Shown piece after piece: positions 33,648 to 36,955 of a stretch of 36,955 bases of DNA; the stretch's first letter is position 1, and every line of letters starts with the position of its first letter. The notes under the pieces are model-generated. The model was not told the origin of the DNA, ran no database searches, and saw only the letters and a program-made list of their open reading frames with translations. This DNA comes from Bacteroidales bacterium. GTDB taxonomy: Bacteria; Bacteroidota; Bacteroidia; Bacteroidales; VadinHA17. A program made the translations under genes and the position numbers. The DNA lies in contig JANTHB010000033.1 in assembly GCA_024762655.1 (NCBI GenBank), positions 1 to 36,955 of the forward strand, written 5' to 3'.

Positions 33648-34406
33648 CTAGAACCTGAAGATCGGAAGATTCTTCCTAGAGGTCCTCAGTTTCCAAATAA
33701 CATGAACGCTTGTAAAAAAATAAACGTCGTTAAATTTGGAATATTGTGGTGAGGTAAAACCATCGGCATAGTCAGTAAGAGTAAAGTGTGGCCCTACTTC
33801 AAAGCCCAGGTCCCAGTTGGGATCCAAAGCAAACCGGACAGCGCCGCCTGCGGGGATGCTCAAGGTCACTTTAAGGCCCGGATTCATCCTATTATAAGGA
33901 TCTTCTATGGATCTAACATTGAGTATGGCCGCCCCCAGGCCGGCAAAAACGTAAACACTCAGACTACTGGCAAAAGAAGAAATGCCCCTGCCTTTCATCA
34001 TGAGATAACTTTGGTTGGCACGTCCGTTGATAATCGCCTGTTCATAACGCAGGGAAGGTTCCACAAGAAAAGATTTGAATTCGATCCCCCTTCTCTCATT
34101 TACCCCGCCGGCATCGCTACCGTGCAATTCTCCAAAAGCAAGATTGAAATTAAGCCAGCCTATCTCATAAAGTTTATACCTCATACCCACATGCAACATC
34201 GGACGGGTACTCTTAAAGGACAGATCTTTTAATCCCAACAGGTTCTGTCCCGGTGAATAACCGCCAATATCTCCAAAATAGTTGGCAATGCCAATCCCTG
34301 CACTCATTTCATACCTGCGCAACTTCCAAATCTGGGATTGACCGGTAACTGCAAACAGAGAAAATATAGTGATAAACAATGTTATCCTGGCAAATAACTT
34401 TCTCAT
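33648..34406 (-). CDS. Outer membrane beta-barrel protein, PorG/DUF6089-like paralogue
   Basis: A 252-aa protein with a signal peptide (MRKLFARITLFITIFSLFAVTGQS) and a barrel-like pattern similar to the gene that follows: MSAGIGIANYFGDIGGY, MLHVGMRYKLYEIGWL, SLSVYVFAGLGAAIL, GGAVRFALDPNWDLGFEVGPHF, VYFFTSVHVIWKL. The shared YFGDI motif suggests it and the PorG-like protein diverged from a common ancestor, though the middle regions differ. It is the first gene of the operon, with a -7 box 19 bp upstream. Whether it works in T9SS or is a general porin-like barrel cannot be decided here. Confidence 0.75.
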   Translation of the reverse strand: MRKLFARITLFITIFSLFAVTGQSQIWKLRRYEMSAGIGIANYFGDIGGYSPGQNLLGLKDLSFKSTRPMLHVGMRYKLYEIGWLNFNLAFGELHGSDAGGVNERRGIEFKSFLVEPSLRYEQAIINGRANQSYLMMKGRGISSFASSLSVYVFAGLGAAILNVRSIEDPYNRMNPGLKVTLSIPAGGAVRFALDPNWDLGFEVGPHFTLTDYADGFTSPQYSKFNDVYFFTSVHVIWKLRTSRKNLPIFRF

Positions 34407-34424
34407 GCTATGATTTCTTTATGA

Positions 34425-34432
34425 CAAATATA
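34425..34432 (-). promoter_or_regulatory. -7 box for the porG-uppS-bamA-ompH operon
   Basis: TATATTTG on the minus strand matches TAnnTTTG, 19 bp upstream of the first ATG, giving a very short leader. No -33 TTTG is found at normal spacing. Confidence 0.5.
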
Positions 34433-34579
34433 GAAAAATTTTCACTTTTACCCATGTTAACTTACTTTTTTAATCGTTCCCAACTACATAGAGCTACCTT
34501 TTTATCATCAAACAGGAGGTATTGCAATTCTAACTCCCCCGGCACACACATTCTTTTATTTCAGATGATTATCAACACT

Positions 34580-35458
34580 TCACACTCTTTTATCGGCGCC
34601 CCACATCAATTTTGTCCGCAGTGTCTCAAAATAGTCAATATCTTCCAGTTTGAGTACCCGGATAAAAAAGCCGGCTTTTTTAATCTTCAGAGGTGCCTTT
34701 CCGGTATAGACTTCCGATCTTGAATCCATGGAGACCCAATAGGCATCCTGGCGGGTGGAGACTTTTACCGTCAACTCATAATTATCGGGAATCACCACCG
34801 GCCTGACCGTAAGGTTATGAGGAGCTATCGGGCTGAGAATAAAATTCATAGACCCGGGTATCACGATCGGTCCGCCAACGCTCATGGAATAGCCTGTAGA
34901 GCCTGTGGGAGTAGAAACGATCAAGCCGTCGGCCCAGTAGGTGTTGAGATGTTTGCCGTCCATCATCACCTCAATGTTAATCATACCCGTTCCTTTTTTC
35001 TGAACGGCAAACTCGTTTAAGGCAAAAGGAAAATCCCGGAGGAGTCCCTTTGGATTTTCCAACTCAATCAATGATCTCTTTTCCAATGTAAATTTCCGGC
35101 TGAAAATGGCATCAATGGATTTACCGATATTTTCGCGGGAGATACTAGCCAGAAAGCCCAGCCGGCCACTGTTTATGCCGATAATCGGGATGGAATTCCT
35201 GCGCACAAAAGAAACGGCTTCCAGAAAGGTCCCGTCCCCGCCTACACTGAGTAAAAAGTCAACCTCTTTCCCAAAATCCGTATGTTCTGAAAAGAAGTGA
35301 TTATGATTAAACGGATAGTCGAAATCATGTTTGACATTCTCATATAACTCCCTGTAAAGAATAACATCAGCACCATATTGTCTGAATTTTTCACACATCA
35401 GTTGAAAATATGGAAAAAACTCAGCGGTAATTTTCTTTCCGTAAACGGCGATTCTCAT
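34580..35458 (-). CDS. nadK: NAD kinase
   Basis: A 292-aa ATP-NAD kinase that makes NADP+ from NAD+. The GGDGTFLEA motif (catalytic Asp and diphosphate binding), GINSGRLGFLA, and STPTGSTGYSMSVGGPIV are all present. It lies 18 bp downstream of the CBS-ACT gene, indicating one transcript, and 173 bp upstream of the PorG-like operon. That gap holds no gene or clear terminator. The length is normal. Confidence 0.96.
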   Translation of the reverse strand: MRIAVYGKKITAEFFPYFQLMCEKFRQYGADVILYRELYENVKHDFDYPFNHNHFFSEHTDFGKEVDFLLSVGGDGTFLEAVSFVRRNSIPIIGINSGRLGFLASISRENIGKSIDAIFSRKFTLEKRSLIELENPKGLLRDFPFALNEFAVQKKGTGMINIEVMMDGKHLNTYWADGLIVSTPTGSTGYSMSVGGPIVIPGSMNFILSPIAPHNLTVRPVVIPDNYELTVKVSTRQDAYWVSMDSRSEVYTGKAPLKIKKAGFFIRVLKLEDIDYFETLRTKLMWGADKRV

Positions 35459-35476
35459 GCGTAATGTATATAAAGA

Positions 35477-36142
35477 TCAAATATTCAAGTACATCATAAA
35501 TTCATCAAACCGGCTGGCATAAAAGGTATCCAGCTCCTGGTCGTTCATAAACGATGCTTTAACATTATAATCATAACGCTCAAAAGTGCTAATGATAGAA
35601 GACACCTCCGTTCTGTTAATTTTCAGGATCACTTCCATTTTTGTAGAATCTTCATGCGGTTGAATATACATGCTCAGGATTTTGGCGTCATTCGATTCCA
35701 CCATCTGTGCGATCTGGCTCAGGGAATAATCATTCTGGTGCAATTCAAGCACCAGAATGGCACCGGGATTTTTTACGGCGGTAAGCCCTGCAAAATATTG
35801 GATCAGATCATGATTGGTGATCATTCCCAGATAATTCTTTTGTCTGTCCAGCACAGGCACCACGGTTAACTTCAGGCGGGAAACGATCTCGATCACCTCA
35901 TAGATGTGTTGATCCAGATAAACAAAAGGACTGAACAGGGACAGATTATGATTTCCTATGGGTTCATCCGCCATATTCATGTCATAGATATCGGTATCTG
36001 AGATCAATCCAAGAAATTCCTTATCATTTACGATAGGCAGATGGGATACCCTGAACACCTCCATCCAGTTCAATGCTTTTTGTCCGGTATCGGAGGTATG
36101 GAGTGCCGGGACGATGTCTGAAATCAAATCTTTTGCCAACAT
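35477..36142 (-). CDS. CBS-CBS-ACT domain protein
   Basis: A 221-aa cytosolic protein. Two CBS domains (about 1-60, VSHLPIVNDKEFLGLISDTDIYD; and 75-130, VVPVLDRQKNYLGMITNHDLIQYF) form a likely nucleotide-binding Bateman module. The remaining part (about 138-205, ILVLELHQNDYSLSQIAQMVESNDAKILSMYI) reads as an ACT-like domain, which usually binds amino acids. The ORF-track start at 36244 overlaps pdxJ; the ATG at 36142 (MLAKDLISDIVP) is the family start. It is probably a regulator sensing adenylates and an amino acid, but the target is unknown. The coupling to nadK is conserved in related genomes as far as I know. Confidence 0.8.
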   Translation of the reverse strand: MLAKDLISDIVPALHTSDTGQKALNWMEVFRVSHLPIVNDKEFLGLISDTDIYDMNMADEPIGNHNLSLFSPFVYLDQHIYEVIEIVSRLKLTVVPVLDRQKNYLGMITNHDLIQYFAGLTAVKNPGAILVLELHQNDYSLSQIAQMVESNDAKILSMYIQPHEDSTKMEVILKINRTEVSSIISTFERYDYNVKASFMNDQELDTFYASRFDEFMMYLNI

Positions 36143-36167
36143 AATGATCAATCCAGAAAAAACCTTG

Positions 36168-36175
36168 TAACTTTG
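36168..36175 (+). promoter_or_regulatory. -7 box for pdxJ
   Basis: TAACTTTG matches TAnnTTTG, 29 bp upstream of the pdxJ ATG in the 62-bp divergent gap. A near-match TATCTTTC on the minus strand (36184-36177) might serve the CBS gene. Confidence 0.5.
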
Positions 36176-36204
36176 CCGAAAGATAATATAAAAAGATAAG
36201 AAAT

Positions 36205-36918
36205 ATGACGCGTTTAAGTGTAAATATAAATAAAATTGCGACAATACGGAATGCCCGTGGCGGAAATATCCCTGATGTGCTGGAAGCAGCCATCAACTGT
36301 GAACGTTTCGGAGCAGAAGGAATCACGGTTCATCCCCGGCCGGATGAACGTCATATCCGGTACAGGGATGTCAGGGATATCCGGCCGGTGCTGCATACCG
36401 AATTCAATGTGGAAGGGTATCCGGGCGAGCGTTTTATGAAACTGGTGCTGGAGGTGGTTCCCGACCAGGTAACCCTGGTCCCTGACCCGCCGGATACCCT
36501 TACCTCCAATGCCGGCTGGCAGATAAAAGAAAACATAGCTTTCCTTACGGAAATCATCGGCACATTGCATCAGAAAGGAATACGCACCTCTCTTTTTGTA
36601 GATACGGATCCTGAAAATATCAACTATGCTCCGAAAACAGGTACCGACCGCATTGAGTTATATACCGAACCATACGCTGCCGGATATCGAAAAAACAGGG
36701 AAGAAGCGATCCGGCCTTTTACAGAAGCCGCCAGGCTGGCTCATCGTCTGGCGCTTGGGATCAATGCCGGTCACGATCTGAACCTGGATAATTTAAGATA
36801 CTTCCATCAGCATATCCCTTATCTTGACGAAGTGTCCATCGGACATGCCCTGATTTCCGATGCATTATACTACGGTCTGGAAAACACGATCCAGATGTAT
36901 TTACAACAACTACGTTAA
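36205..36918 (+). CDS. pdxJ: Pyridoxine 5'-phosphate synthase
   Basis: A 237-aa TIM-barrel enzyme that condenses 1-deoxyxylulose 5-phosphate with 3-amino-2-oxopropyl phosphate in the DXP-dependent vitamin B6 pathway. It starts [21 protein letters not shown], has [19 protein letters not shown] and [10 protein letters not shown], and ends with [14 protein letters not shown] and [13 protein letters not shown], all typical. The length is normal. It is divergent from the CBS-nadK pair and followed by a possible hydrolase gene five bases after its stop. Confidence 0.96.
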   Translation: MTRLSVNINKIATIRNARGGNIPDVLEAAINCERFGAEGITVHPRPDERHIRYRDVRDIRPVLHTEFNVEGYPGERFMKLVLEVVPDQVTLVPDPPDTLTSNAGWQIKENIAFLTEIIGTLHQKGIRTSLFVDTDPENINYAPKTGTDRIELYTEPYAAGYRKNREEAIRPFTEAARLAHRLALGINAGHDLNLDNLRYFHQHIPYLDEVSIGHALISDALYYGLENTIQMYLQQLR

Positions 36919-36923
36919 ATTTC

Positions 36924-36955
36924 ATGAAACTTTTTTACCGGGAGCTGGGAGAAGG
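36924..36955 (+). CDS. Start of a CDS, possibly alpha/beta hydrolase (cut by window end)
   Basis: An ATG five bases after the pdxJ stop opens a frame encoding MKLFYRELGEG before the window ends. This start is typical of alpha/beta-fold hydrolases (F-Y-R-E-x-G-x-G), and such genes often follow pdxJ in Bacteroidota, but eleven residues are too few for certainty. Confidence 0.5.
   Translation, partial: MKLFYRELGE

Noticed and set aside
1-36955. CRISPR arrays, tRNA or rRNA genes, insertion sequences, prophage
   Set aside because: Reading both strands showed no regularly spaced repeats, cloverleaf or rRNA motifs, transposase or phage proteins; a tRNAscan or Infernal run would settle it.

Overview
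The window reads as chromosomal DNA of a Bacteroidota bacterium, probably of the order Bacteroidales or a close relative. The evidence is type IX secretion system (T9SS) parts (a DUF5103 plug protein, a PorP/SprF-family protein, a PorG/DUF6089-like barrel, and a type-B CTD protein), -7 promoter boxes of the Bacteroidota form TAnnTTTG, mostly weak Shine-Dalgarno sequences, and the conserved block nadK-porG-uppS-bamA-ompH-ompH. I see no rRNA, tRNA, CRISPR, insertion sequence or prophage gene. The gene density and conserved housekeeping genes suggest ordinary core chromosome with a few unusual multidomain proteins.

Layout. 0.1-5.2 kb: T9SS plug protein; two divergent aldehyde dehydrogenases (ALDH7-type and pruA); a DivIC/FtsB-type divisome protein. 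5.2-7.2 kb (minus): a membrane-anchored OmpH/Skp-like protein and a family 2 glycosyltransferase, tightly linked. 7.3-10.6 kb (minus): ECF sigma factor, overlapping gene for an inner-membrane-anchored PKD/type-B CTD protein, and PorP/SprF; this looks like a sigma/anti-sigma module tied to T9SS. 10.8-13.3 kb: proline dehydrogenase and two convergent superoxide dismutases, one exported and Mn-type, one cytosolic and Fe-type. 13.7-17.4 kb (plus): MATE exporter, DUF1858 protein, PTPS/QueD, folE, then fabD. 17.4-23.8 kb (minus): two tandem giant proteins, each with one degenerate and one intact receiver domain fused to a pyruvate-phosphate-dikinase-type ATP-grasp module, without the phosphohistidine or PEP-binding domains of real PEP synthase. 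24.0-26.8 kb (minus): two-subunit 2-oxoacid:ferredoxin oxidoreductase. 27.1-28.4 kb: gamma carbonic anhydrase-like protein and murI. 28.5-34.4 kb (minus): outer-membrane biogenesis operon. 34.6-37.0 kb: nadK with a CBS-CBS-ACT protein (minus), divergent from pdxJ and the first codons of a possible alpha/beta hydrolase.

How the genes fit together. PutA-type proline dehydrogenase plus PruA convert proline to glutamate, whose carbon can reach 2-oxoglutarate and the ferredoxin-linked 2-oxoacid oxidoreductase. The low-potential ferredoxin chemistry next to two SODs suggests an anaerobe or microaerobe that meets oxygen. The envelope genes (BamA, three OmpH proteins, two barrel proteins, UppS, MurI, PorP, plug) concern outer-membrane assembly, peptidoglycan precursors and T9SS. 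The two most interesting loci are the tandem receiver/ATP-grasp proteins and the ECF sigma factor/membrane-tethered type-B CTD protein/PorP cluster. Both are interpretations from sequence reading alone; family names were assigned by recognising motifs, not by a database search.
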